DNA of 64,000 bases from Proteles cristata cristata (lineage: Eukaryota; Chordata; Mammalia; Carnivora; Hyaenidae), in assembly GCA_017311185.1 (NCBI GenBank), contig JAESUZ010000139.1, forward strand, positions 682,001 to 746,000, given 5' to 3'. Below the pieces are notes generated by a model. It did not search any database and was not told where the DNA came from. It was given only the letters and a program-made list of their open reading frames with translations. Positions 46,341 to 57,389 of this stretch are shown piece after piece. The position numbers and the translations under genes were made by a program. Every line of letters starts with the position of its first letter. The stretch's first letter is position 1.

Positions 46341-47639
46341 TGGGGACAGGGACTCCATGGAATTGGCCCAGGCTGGGAGGCCACTGATCTCTACCCTGAG
46401 AGGATTAAACCTTTAATCAATCCCCTTAATGGAGTGAGCATGAAATTCTTAGGCTTAAGAGAGACACAAGTAGATAAACTGTTTAGAGAAAAGAGTTTTT
46501 CCTGGTGATACACAAAATCCCAAAATTAAAGGGCTCCCGAACCTTCCCTTGTTTTAAAAGTGACTGACACCAGCTGATTCCAGCTAGCACCACACATCAG
46601 TTCATTCCTTTGCCCCGTGTTGGCCCATCCTCTCAGTATATTCCAGGCCGAGCATACCTGGGCATCGGGATATAAGATGCAGCACGTCCAGCTGTGTAGC
46701 CTTGAACTCGGCATTGAGGCCATGCGGGAGGAGGGGTGGTGAGATGACCCCTGAGGTTTCTTCTAGCTCTTGACAGCATGACTCTAAAGTTAAAGCTGTG
46801 GTTGGTAGAGAAGCTGGCAAGGGAGGGAGCGGCCGTGTGTGTAGAGGGGGGTGTGGTGGCTGGAGGGGCAGCAGTAACGATGGGGCAGAGTGTGCACTGT
46901 GGAGACACCAGACATGGATCAGTGATTGAGTTGGGGCTGGAGGGGAAGAAGAAAGCCCGGCAACAACCTGGAGGCTACTTTTGTGCTCCTGGAGGTTGGC
47001 CGAAACGGCAAGTCAAGAGTCAGACCGGATGCACTGGGTTTTGCCGAAGCATGAACGAAGGAACAGAACTGTGAGGTCTGCTTTGGGTCACATGGTATAC
47101 ATCCAGCCTCTACGCTTGACACTGAGCTAGCATTGTGGAACTTTGCAGTCTAAAATTATGCCAAGGTTTCTTTTACCTTTGGTTTAAAAGGAGACAATGG
47201 TATCTCCGAAAGTAAGTGTGAGCCTGGATTTCTAGAATCAAAAGCTGGCCAAATTTAATAAGGCAGTGAACCAACCTCATGTGACACAATGTCCCCTGTC
47301 CTGTCCACTCCACACCTACCTGCCCTTAACAGAGGCCTGTAAGGGGTACAGTGAAGTGTTATATTTGGGGATGTTTGTTTTCTCTTAAGAACTTATAAGG
47401 AAGGGGGGTTAGGTTTTGTTTTTTTTCCCCCCCACTGATTTGTGTATTCTGCATTCTTTCAAACCCACGAGAATAGATTTCTTCTGTAACTAGAAAAAAA
47501 GACATGCACACATGCATTTTTAATGGGTTTGATGAAGCTTCAAAAGATTTAGAAGTAAAATACTTTTTAAGGCAAGGAAAGTTTAGATGGAAATGGGGAG
47601 AAACACAGACACTACTATGCACAGATGGTAGGTGAAGCT
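46341..47639. other. Unique sequence
   Basis: No repeat assigned. G-rich at 46840-46880. A minus-strand frame of 132 codons (47359-47757) has no domain. Confidence 0.4.
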
Positions 47640-47800
47640 TTCCATTTGTATCATCCTGTTTGGGCCTCACAACGCCTATTGAGATATATATTCTATACCC
47701 TTTGACACACGAGAAAGTTGAAGTTAAGGTCTGTTGAAAAACTTCCCAAAGCTCCACCCTCTCTCTAATCAGTGGTGGACTGAGTAGTCACAGCCATGTT
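47640..47800 (-). mobile_element. MIR SINE, antisense
   Basis: 'atcatcctgtttgggcctca', 'aacgcctattgagatata', 'gacacacgagaaagttgaag' and 'ctaatcagtggtggactgag' match reversed MIR order. Confidence 0.65.
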
Positions 47801-48284
47801 TGCACCACTTCAAAGCCTCCAGCAGCCCCACCATTTACACTAATAATAGAAGAAGAAGAGAGTAGATCAATAATAAGGTTGACCTTTGACACAAATTCAC
47901 AGAAATTAATGCTTTTATCTCCTAGGTCCCAGTTCTCAGAATCTGGTTGGTGACAGTGTCACTTAATCATGTCCTTTTCTCCCCCAAATTTCCCCAGGCT
48001 CCAAAATTGCTTTTCCTTTTTCACCTGACTCATCTGAACTCCATTTCTGTCCACTTGGAGCTCTGAACCCCAGTTGTTAAAAAGTAAGTAACAAGATTTA
48101 CTGATCCAAGAGTGTGAGAATCTGTGGGCTGTATTCTTATTTTGCTAACTGTGTTTGCGTCATGAAATTTGATAGAACCAAATGACTGTCTCATAGATGA
48201 AGTCAAAGACAGCGATGGAAAACAAAACGATGAATTTCAGGTTGAGGAAAAGAGACTTGGGGCCCAGTGAGTTGTTTGTTTGTT
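47801..48284. other. Unique sequence
   Basis: Nothing recognised. Confidence 0.4.
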
Positions 48285-48420
48285 TTTTTAACAGATTGGT
48301 TGGCATTTGATTGACATACACTAAACCATCTATATATAAGGTGCACAATTTGATAAGTTTGGGCATATGTAGAAATTTGTGAACCATCTCCACACTCAAG
48401 ATAATAAACTTATTTGTCAT
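48285..48420. mobile_element. L1M 3'UTR fragment
   Basis: 'gcatttgattgacatacact', 'ggtgcacaatttgataagtt', 'gtgaaccatctccacactca' belong to the well-known old L1 3'UTR text. I am not certain of its sense relative to L1. Confidence 0.6.
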
Positions 48421-49495
48421 GCCCGGAAGGTCCCCACTGTGGGGAAGTGAGTTTTTGATTCCCTTAAATTGGACCAGCTCTTAGGTAGAGTGGCTCTGCT
48501 AACCATAACAGAGCTCAATGACATTTTTGTGAACTAAATGTAGCTTTACAACCAAGTGCTTTTAAAGCCTGTTCCCAATTCTGGAAATGATTCTGAGGTG
48601 GGGTTGGGGGGGAACAATCTCTAGACCTATTTGCAAATAAAAATCATAGGGGGATGATAATCCCCAGAAAATACACAATGCACCTGATAGCACAAGTCCT
48701 GGTTAGGAAAATACATTTGTACTTAACATGGGTTAATTGCGTATTGGAAAATTCCAGCAGAAGTGAGTGCATTGTTCAGGCCCCATGGGCCACACCAGCA
48801 GATGTCAAGTTCACAGCCACTGGGGCCGGAAGGACAGAGCTGAGGAGGTTCTCTATTTCAGACAACTGAACAGGTAGTCAAACTTGGAGATTTGGGAAAA
48901 ATTAAACTCAAGACTGGGAAAGGACCTACCGCAAGACTGTCAGTTCCTTAATGACGGGAAGCATGCTCATTTATTTTGGTGTTTTTAATAACCTACATTT
49001 CCTAGCACGGGCCTCGAAGGGTTTGTTGGAAAGAAATCCTGAACCATGAATGGGGATACCTATTCAAAATGAGATGGTCTCTGGTTTCACAAAGGGGAGT
49101 TTCCAGTGTGGCTACTCACAGAAGTCCCTCACTCCGGAAGTGAGGTGGCAGGACACTGCCTAGGAGAAAAGCTGTCACTAGGATCTCCTGCTGTTCTGTG
49201 CGCTTCGTGCACCGAGCACCCACAACATACCAGCCACCGTGCAAGGTTATGCCTGGATGGAAGAGGGAGCCAAGCACACAAGCAGGGTGGCAGGGCCTAT
49301 GCAAGGGGAAGAACACACAGCACAACGGCATGCGCGCGTGGAGCATCTAACCGGTCTTGGGGAGTCAAGGAGAACCTTCCAGACGCTCTGGCCTCCAAGC
49401 CTCATCCAGCTACCTGAAGGAATGCTCTTTTCAAACTGATTGTTAAGTATCTTGTATAACGCCAACCTCTACCATTTAGTTTCTTCATCTATAAT
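48421..49495. other. Mostly unique sequence
   Basis: 49205-49320 is weakly like a reversed L2 3' end ('gagcacccacaacatacc'). The plus frame at 49106-49417 (103 codons) crosses it and is not protein-like. Confidence 0.4.
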
Positions 49496-49512
49496 AATAG
49501 ATTCACTTCAGA

Positions 49513-49732
49513 GATGCCTGGGTGGCTCAGTCAGTTAAGCGTCCGACTCTTGATTTCAGCTCACGTCATGATCTCATGGTTCGTGAGTTCGAGCCCCACA
49601 TCAGTGGGGCTGAAACTGAAAGTGCAGAGCTTGCTTAGAAATCTCTCTCTCTCCTTCTCTCTCTGCCCCTCCCCTGCTCAGTCTCTCTCTCTGCCTTTCT
49701 CTGTCTCAGAGTAAATAAACTTAAAAAAAAAA
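49513..49732 (+). mobile_element. Felid SINE
   Basis: Head 'gatgcctgggtggctcagtc', tail 'agtaaataaacttaaaa'. The 17-bp target-site duplication is aatagattcacttcaga (49496-49512) against aatagatacacttcaga (49733-49749). The middle has 'gctgaaactgaaagtgcaga' in place of the usual body. Confidence 0.97.
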
Positions 49733-49952
49733 AATAGATACACTTCAGAAAAGTGAAAAACCAATCTTATCCTGGAGTAAAGTCACACATTAAATATACG
49801 CCTGGTGAATTGCATCATGGGACATGGGCTTGTGGGCTTCCGTGGCACCTAAAGGTGGATGGGGCGTGTAAGGGTTTCTCAGTAAAATGTATCTGTGTCA
49901 AGTTCTGGTATTTATCAGAACACTAACATCTGTCTTAAAATATGTTCAGAGA

Positions 49953-50170
49953 GGGGCACCTGGGTGGCTTAGTTGGTTAAGCGTCCGACTTTCGCTTAGG
50001 TCATGATCTCGCGGTTCGTGGGTTCGAGCCCCGCGTCGGGCTCTGTGCTGACTGCCAGCTCAGAGCCTGGAGCCTGTTTCAGAGTCTGTGACTCCCTCTC
50101 TCTCTGACCCTCCCCTGCTCACACTGTCTCTCTCTCTCTCCTAGAAATAAATAAAAATATTTAAAAAATA
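49953..50170 (+). mobile_element. Felid SINE, young subfamily
   Basis: Near-intact head, A box and B box ('ggttcgtgggttcgagcccc'), 'gactgccagctcagagcctg', and a 'cctagaaataaataaaaat' end. A perfect duplication, tatgttcagaga, lies at 49941-49952 and 50171-50182. Confidence 0.98.
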
Positions 50171-50182
50171 TATGTTCAGAGA

Positions 50183-51974
50183 AGTTCTTCGTAGAGAAGA
50201 AAAAAGACAACAGAATAGAGAAAGTAGGGTGATAACAAGAGAGAGTGAATGAAGACTGAAAATGGTGGGCAGAAAACAGAGGAGAAGGCAAGCGTGAGAG
50301 AGGAGAGGGTGGATTGGAAGACAAGGATGAGAGGAAGAGGCCAGAAAATGCTGAAAACTGGAGCATAAGGAATCCAGTAGAGAAGTCATGAGACAATGAA
50401 TGTAAAAGGAAGGAGCTACACTAAAGAACACACACTGGGAGAAAAACAAGATAAAGAACGAAGAAACTGAGGGTATGAGTGTGCAGAGTATGGGGAGATC
50501 CATGCGTAAGCAGCCTGCCCATCTATTGCCCTTCGTGGAGGTGGGGAGCTTGGAGGAGCTCCTGACCATGTGGGGTAAAATCAATGCCATGAGGAGCTGG
50601 CATGCCCCTCCTATTTGAATATCTCTAGGGGAAAACTGGAGGAACCAACTGTGTCACAAGAGCCTCCCTGAGTCATGCTTCTAAGGGCACCCTTCTGTAC
50701 CCTTCACCAATTTAAGACCAGATGGCCAAGAGAGCACAGAGCCTTCCAGAAGTCTTCAGGGCCTGGCCCCTTGACACAGTAGTGACATCTCTGCCCCAGC
50801 AGATTTTGTTCCATACATTCAAGCCAATCTCTGGAACAAGTGCCTAATGAGAATTTTTCAAGTAGCCCCATGATAGGACTGCCTAACTTGATCATAAAAT
50901 ATCTTCCAGCTACTCAGATCTTAAAATAGCAAATGTTCCCCTTAAGAATCTGTGTAACTGTTTTTTTTCATGTGCCATTTCCTCTTTTCTGTTAGAAGAC
51001 ATGAAAGGCATTCCCTGGATTATGGTGGGGTTTATTTGAGCATTGCTTGTGCTGATGCAGACATCATGCTCACCACAGTGGGGTCTGTGTCCCTAAGACA
51101 TCAGTCCAGACAAGAGACTAATAGCAAGAGGTGAACGATATGGCCGTGTTTGAACAGGGGGTTAATGTGACCACTGCAATTACATGGAGGACACTAATAC
51201 AGTTAACCAGAGTTACCAGCTATTATGAGGTCATTGTTGGCCAAATCCAAGAGACGGCTGAGAGAACTCAAGGGCTTCAGTTCTCCTCACTCCACTTCCA
51301 AGGGGACGGTAAGACATCAAAGATAATATTACATTCTCAAGATCCCAGAAAGTTAGTCATCCCATCAGAAGATGGAGCTGTCATTAGACAGGGCAAAAGA
51401 GATACCATTTCTGTAATTCACCCCAGTTCATCCTTTTGGTTCCATTGCTGTCTCAGAGAAATTAAGGCAATACCCAGAGCCACCTTCTCTCTAGAACTGT
51501 CCAGCCTTTGGAAGGCCAGATGACATAGAGGGAACCTCAGAGATGAGTGAGCAACCCCGATCGAAGAAGACTCAGAATGGGCTGGATAAGCTGAGATAGA
51601 TAGGTCAGCGCCAGGCTGACCTCCACCATAAGCCCTTAACAGGGTGTTGTTCTTTCTAATGCCTCAAAAATCTCTTGGGACATGTTTTCTTTTTCTGGCA
51701 GAATGATGGTAACTCTCAGGAGTTATCTGTTGGATGGACTTCCTTTGTCTTAATCCTGTTTGCTCAGCAAGAGTGAGTAAGAGGCCAGGAGTAAGCAAAT
51801 CAGGATACAGACTTCCAAGTTCCCTTCAACTATAAGACTTTATGAATGGATAGAGGGACATTTTACCTCTTCTCTGGGTACAAAGGAACAGAAGAACAAA
51901 GAGCATTAACTCAGAGAAAACAAGGCATGAGGTGAAGCCTAAATCTATAGTAATTCCATGACAAAAGCTTATTG
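50183..51974. other. Unique sequence, first part purine-rich
   Basis: 50190-50480 is strongly A/G-rich on the plus strand. The 130-codon plus frame at 51131-51523 has no recognisable domain or signal. Nothing else assigned. Confidence 0.4.
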
Positions 51975-52235
51975 TTAATTAATAGTTTATTGAATGCCTT
52001 CTAGATACCTTGTAAATAGTTTATTGAGAGTCTAAGTACTTATATATATTATACCATTTACTATTTACTAAAACTCTATAATGAACATATTACACTCAAC
52101 TTATAGGTAAGGAAACTGAGGCACGAGGAATTTAAATAGCCTGTCCAAGGTCTTACACTAGTAGGCAGCTGAGCTAGATTGGCTTGACCTCTGAGCTCAT
52201 CCCTGTCACACTGTCTTTTGGAGAATATCCATATA
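51975..52235 (-). mobile_element. MIR SINE, antisense
   Basis: 'gtttattgaatgccttctag', 'ataccatttactatttac', 'ggtaaggaaactgaggcacg', 'gcctgtccaaggtcttacac' and 'gtaggcagctgagctagatt' give nearly all of reversed MIR. Confidence 0.92.
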
Positions 52236-52999
52236 ATATGATTGAGCCTGTCACTTAGGTCCCAGAGCGTCTTCCCTACAGCCCTGGACAGCTGCACACA
52301 CTTCTGACTCTCACTGGGGGAACTTCTCCCAGTCAGGTGCATGCTGGCTGGCCAAATGAGACATGATTGGGAATAATTGTGACATGATATGGTCTGGGAT
52401 GAAGAGCAGATGGGACTTGAGTGCACAGAAACCCTTTGGGGTCTGATTTCAAGGGAAGGAGACATGGCCATCTTAATGATTTGGCAAGAGGAGTTAGACA
52501 GGAAGGGTGACAGCCATGGCTGATGTGGTTGGCAACAGCTAAAACTGATAATTACCTCCTGCCCACAGTTTGAAGTCATCATTCTCAGCATGGACAGCCC
52601 TGGAGCCCAGGACCTAGCTGGGGTCATATGGAAGGGACAGAAAAGCAAGGTCACGGGGGCCATCTCTTTGGAAGAGTGTGGCTGAGACAGACCCACAGCA
52701 TTTCAGCTTGCATTTCAGACCTGAGCACCATGAAGAAATTGCTGACCCTTTTTGAGCCTTGAGTGGGAGTTAAGTCTCTTCTAATTCTAAAATATTCTGA
52801 GTTTACTCAGAACCTATTAAGTACTCTACATAAAGGTATCTTCTCCATGGCAATTAAAAACAAAGGTACCTCTTATAAGAAATGGAGCAACACAGGGGTT
52901 CAATTCAAAGACAGGCATACATTGGCATCCAGTTTGTCATCCTGAGGACATTAGGGAATGGGTCTCTTTCTTTCCTTCTCCTGCATATCAATCAGCATG
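52236..52999. other. Unique sequence with a long minus-strand frame
   Basis: A 206-codon minus-strand frame (52076-52696) crosses this block and ends inside the MIR at 51975-52235. It is serine-rich without a recognisable domain, so probably chance. Confidence 0.3.
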
Positions 53000-53700
53000 C
53001 CTTTGGCTGCAAGTAAGAAAATACCCATCCAACAGACTTAAACAATATGGAAACATATTTCATAAGAAGTCCAGAGGTAGGCCAGCTCCAGAGTGAGTCA
53101 CTTCATCCTCAAACCCAGCTTCTTTCTATCTCTCCCCTCTGCCATTCTCTGAGGACAGATCTGTTCTTAGAAGTGGGTTTTCCAGACAGTTACAAAGATG
53201 GCTGCTATATTTCTAGGTGTTGTTGTCAGATACTACAACATCTAGGAGAAGAAAAAGTCAGTCGTTTCCGATGCATTGCTTTTTTTTTTTGAAATTTTTA
53301 ATGTTTTATTTATTTCTAGGAGAGAGAGAGAGAGAGACAGAGTGAGCAGGGGAGGGTCAGAGAGAGAGGCTGAAACAGGCTCCAGGCTCTGAGCTGGCAG
53401 TCAGCACAGAGCCCGACGCGGGGCTCGAACCCACAAACCGCGAGATCATGACCTAAGCGAAAGTCGGACGCTTAACCGACTAAGCCACCCAGGCGCCCCC
53501 GATGCATTGCTTTTCTAAGAGGATATAAACAAAAAACCCTTTTCCAGAAGTCCTTTCACATCTCATTGTCTAGAATGAGCTCATATGCCCAATCACAACC
53601 CATCACAAGGAGGAGAGTGATACCACCAGCAATGACTCTGACTATTGAGGATTAACAGAGAGACTTCTGAAGAGGCAGAAACCTCAGCAAAGTCAGGACT
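53000..53700 (+). mobile_element. Old MER-type repeat (family Z), split by a SINE
   Basis: 'tttggctgcaagtaagaaaa', 'cttaaacaatatggaaacat', 'aagaagtccagaggtaggcc' and 'acaaagatggctgctatatt' follow the common mammalian order. After the SINE come 'cagaagtcctttcacatct' and 'cccaatcacaacccatcaca'. Family name uncertain. Confidence 0.55.
53284..53499 (-). mobile_element. Felid SINE, young subfamily, antisense
   Basis: Reversed tail 'tatttatttctagg', the variant 'gagctggcagtcagcaca', and an intact reversed head 'ccacccaggcgcccc'. A perfect 15-bp duplication, cgatgcattgctttt, lies at 53269-53283 and 53500-53514. Confidence 0.98.
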
Positions 53701-53714
53701 CCAAAACAGAAAAG

Positions 53715-54265
53715 AGCTGGGAGTAACTCTGCAGGTGGTAATTGGCGGCAAAGACAGCTGTTTGATTTCCAGTACTCATTTTCTTCTTCTTCCTTAACGG
53801 TGCAAACCCTGGTATTTAATTGGGCAGAATAAAGACTACATTTGCCAGCTTTCCATTTTCACCACTATCTACGGCCATGTCATTAAATTCTGGTTGCTGA
53901 GATATAAGCAGAGGGGCTGTATGGAACTTTTGAAATGTTGCTTACATGGAGCTAAGTCAGCTTGGAGGCCTGCCAGCCATGTTCTGCTTTCCTCCTTCTT
54001 CCAGCCTACGACCCAGATGTGATGGCTGGATCTCCATCAGCCATTTTGGATCATAAGTTCTCCTAGAGGATGGAATCTACATCCTAGAATACAGTAGAGC
54101 AGAAGACAGGAGATAAGGTGACTGGTGACTCCATGACCATCAGACCTGCCTTAGACAACCTATCTCCACACTTACGTGGGAGAATGAATTTGTGTATGTT
54201 TAAGCCTTTATTTGTCTCATCTGTTGCTCACCACCAGTACCATTCTTAACCGATACAGCAACCAG
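53715..54265 (+). mobile_element. Old LTR-like or MER repeat (family Y)
   Basis: 'aaattctggttgctgagata', 'taagcagaggggctgtatgg', 'tttcctccttcttccagcct' and 'agtaccattcttaaccgata' resemble a common mammalian repeat ending near 'gttaagccactg...aactaatac'. Name uncertain. Confidence 0.4.
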
Positions 54266-54344
54266 CAATGAATGCTACACCTCAAGAGTTAAATTATGTG
54301 GGTTAACTGAGTTGATGCTCTCAGTCCAGGAAGGCATGAAAGAC

Positions 54345-54570
54345 ACAGACAGTGAGAAATTTTAGAACCAAACGGATCTGAGTGCAAATTCTGCCTTTGT
54401 CACTTATGACCTGTGTGATCACTGGTGAGTGCCTTCACTTCTCCAAGCTTAATTCCACCGTCTGTAAACTAAAGCTGGATATTCTTACTGGTCATGGGAG
54501 TTAACAGAAGAAAACGTTTGCAAAGCACTCTGTGTTGCAATCACATGGAACAGATCCACAATAAGTGGTC
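54345..54570 (+). mobile_element. MIR SINE
   Basis: 'gatctgagtgcaaattctgc', 'cacttatgacctgtgtgatc', 'gccttcacttctccaagctt' and 'tctgtaaactaaagctggat'; the 3' end is 'tgcaaagcactctgtgttg'. Confidence 0.9.
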
Positions 54571-54599
54571 CTAAATGTTTTAGAAAATAATCATATGCC

Positions 54600-54700
54600 T
54601 TGAAGGACCTAGAAATCACCGAGCCCAAACCTCCCATGTTTATAGAAGAAAAAACTAAGCATCATAGAGGTGAAATCAGATTCCCAAAGGGTCTCTGAAG
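54600..54700 (-). mobile_element. MIR-related SINE, antisense
   Basis: 'ttgaaggacctagaaatcac', 'gagcccaaacctcccatgtt' and 'agaaaaaactaagcatcata' fit a reversed MIR-like element. Confidence 0.5.
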
Positions 54701-55734
54701 TCCCTGTGGGAGGCACAGTTGTCATGCTTACTCACAAAGGACACTTTCATCATTCTGTGCCCTGCGTGGCATCTACATTGCCCATGGCCCTGGGGCCCCA
54801 GGACTCCTCTTCTGGATGCACTGCCCAACCCCTGATGAAGGACAGATATTCAGCCCCGAGCATCAGCCACCGAGATGGTGTTCTTTTCCTGCACTGATAC
54901 ATCAGTCGCATCATGTGGTACTATTTTAATTGCTGTCCTATTTTTGGAAAAATAGATGGCTAAACATAAGCCATTTTTTCTTAGCATTTTTTTGGTTACT
55001 GAAGCAAAGTACTCAGTAAATAAGGCCTGATTTGCATGACATTTTGCATGAATAGCGATGTTGAATGAACAAGGTAACAGACTTTGAACTTTTGTAGGCA
55101 TTCTATTCAATTTTAAAATGATTTTTTTTTCGTTAATTCCCAGTAGATTTCCACTGACATTAAAATCGACCACAATTTGGGAGGCCTCTGGTGGCTACAA
55201 CGAGAAAATACAAAAACAATTATAAGCCTGTGCGTGTTTGTTTAGCTAGGTGAGGTATGCCTTTACTTATGCACATTCGTCTACGCAGGTTTTCCAGGCA
55301 TGGGGACCTGGGATCAACTCTAAACCTCAGGTAGCGGCAGAGTTTTAGGCATTATCAGGTTCTTGCTGGGAGCCAAAGAGGGCTCATGCTGGGCTTTCCC
55401 AGGTCAGAACTGGTCCAAACAACGCCCACAGACATTCAAAGGCAAGAAAACACTGGAAAAGAGAAATAACCACCAATCTTACATTCTGGAAGTAGTTATG
55501 TATTCCACTTTGGGCCGGTGTACTAACTAGATGGCAAGTTCCACAATGAAATAACTAAATAAAAGACTTTGGTGTCTTTTCCACCAAGCACAATCCGAAT
55601 GCCCCAGCACTCAAGAAATTTTCCCGGTGTGACTGTTTGTTCACATAACTCACCCCGGGGCATAATTGTACAGCACGGCAGTGATGGATGACTAGGAGAG
55701 AGCACATAGAATAGAATAATAATTCTACTCTGGG
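54701..55734. other. Unique sequence with octamer-like motifs
   Basis: No repeat recognised. The minus-strand 107-codon frame (54850-55173) covers an AT-rich stretch and has no known domain. Confidence 0.4.
55030..55051 (+). promoter_or_regulatory. Octamer-like direct repeat
   Basis: ATTTGCAT (the POU octamer) at 55030-55037 and TTTTGCAT at 55042-55049 share TTTGCATGA with a 12-bp period. The location is AT-rich non-repeat DNA. Confidence 0.35.
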
Positions 55735-55985
55735 TTTAAATAATGCTTTTCCTCCCCAGAGGTCTGAAGGTTTTCATATAGATTCGAAGGTAAGGGTGGG
55801 TATTATTAACCCCTTTTGTGTATGTGGATATAAAGATGTAAGTTGTTTGTCCAGAGACGTAGAATAAAAGCATATTCAAGGTGAATAATCACCTTTGATA
55901 TTATCTCTTTTCTTAGATGGAGAGACTGAGGTCAGGATGGTGATGTGATTTTTCCAAAGCTGTATAATTAATGTCCAAAAAACAC
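55735..55985 (-). mobile_element. MIR SINE, antisense, one or two fragments
   Basis: 55790-55865 ('gtattattaacccctttt', 'aagttgtttgtccagagacg') and 55905-55980 ('gatggagagactgaggtcag', 'ttttccaaagctgtataatt') each match the reversed MIR core. They may be two separate MIRs. Confidence 0.65.
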
Positions 55986-57389
55986 CCCTAACCCTTCCTG
56001 GAGCCGGAAACAAACATGAAGTCTTTACAGCCTGGTAAATACCTGCTCCATTTTCAAGTCCAGCTTTTCCAGAAACATAGCACCAAAACAGGCTTCCCAT
56101 CGAGCCAATCGAGGGCCGAGTCTCCCTGGGGTCAGCAGGGTCATGGTCAGAGATAACATCTGCTTCCAGAATCCCGGGGTGGGGGAGGTATTTCACAATA
56201 AGAGTAGGTAACACGGTAACCGGAGAGATCTCACAGGAGTAAACTTTCCCCAAATTTATATACAGAAATCCCCTCTCCATATTATAACAGCATTCAGATT
56301 TCCTGCCTAGCTCTGTCTTTCCACTGTCTCCATAGTCATCCACATCCCATAAGAAGATGGGATGCTGCCGAGCATGGGAGGAGCCTCCGTGGATACCTGC
56401 TTCAAGGATTCTCTTCTCTACAGATGCCATCTCCTTCCTGGGCTTTCACGCACCGTGATATGTAGTCCAGACATCCAGCCTGTGGAAAGTCCCATCAGGA
56501 TCTGGATTCCCCCAAGGACGAAGCTCCAGGGTCCTGGCATGATGGGGAGCCGCAATGGCTGGGCATTGCTCTGGGGCTCTTGGGCAGCAAGGGGCCAGGG
56601 TGGCCGGTGGTAGGGGTGAGACATCATAGGCCACAGAAGAATGGCCGTCGTGCTTCGAGAGGGAAAGGAGGTGTCATGGTGTCTTCTCTCTGGGCAGCTC
56701 TATCAGAACAGCAGACCAAGGTTTGCAGCTACACAGAGCCCGTGCTATCCCTGCGTACCCTCCTCCCAACATCTTCCTCCACATCCTCTGGCTGTAGAAG
56801 CTTCTTCCTGCCCTGGGGCAGCTACCTGAAGTCTGTGGTAAACTCTGTTCCTACTGCCAAGCAAGGTAGAAAACACTTGGCCTCCTTCCCTCCAGCCCCC
56901 TGCCCCATGACCCCCACTTACAGCCTCCTACATTAGCTAAAACCTGTTTCCCTTGCTTACAAGAGAAAGGAGGGTTGTTCTGGAGATTACTCACAGGGCC
57001 CTCTTTTCGCGGATATAAATGTGCCTCCCAAGGTCCTGCATCTTCGCATCAGGAATAGATCCTACTTAGCAGAAATGGGGATGATAAAGAGTTTTAGTTT
57101 TAAATCACGGTATGTTCTAAGATACAAGGGCACATATGACATCACCAATAATTCAGATATCACATAAATATTTACCACACAAAGCCTCTCTCCAGAGGAA
57201 CAGAAGAGAAACGATGAGTACATGGAGATGTCTGCTGAATTCTTGGACCCTGCTAGAGGGTGCTCAGTTCGGCTCACCCCAGTTCTGTGCCCGTGCTCCC
57301 CAGGTGAGCTTCCCCAACAGGGTATTTTGTCAAACTTCTCGGGACAGGTAGCTTTTTGGTGAGGTGCCCTTGACCTATGAACTTCAGTG
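55986..57389. other. Unique sequence
   Basis: A 184-codon minus-strand frame (55876-56430) starts here and ends in the MIR remnant, with no known domain. A 118-codon plus frame at 56580-56936 also lacks motifs. A pyrimidine-rich 'ttctcttctctacag' at 56408-56422 looks like a splice acceptor, but no partner exon is supported. Confidence 0.35.
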
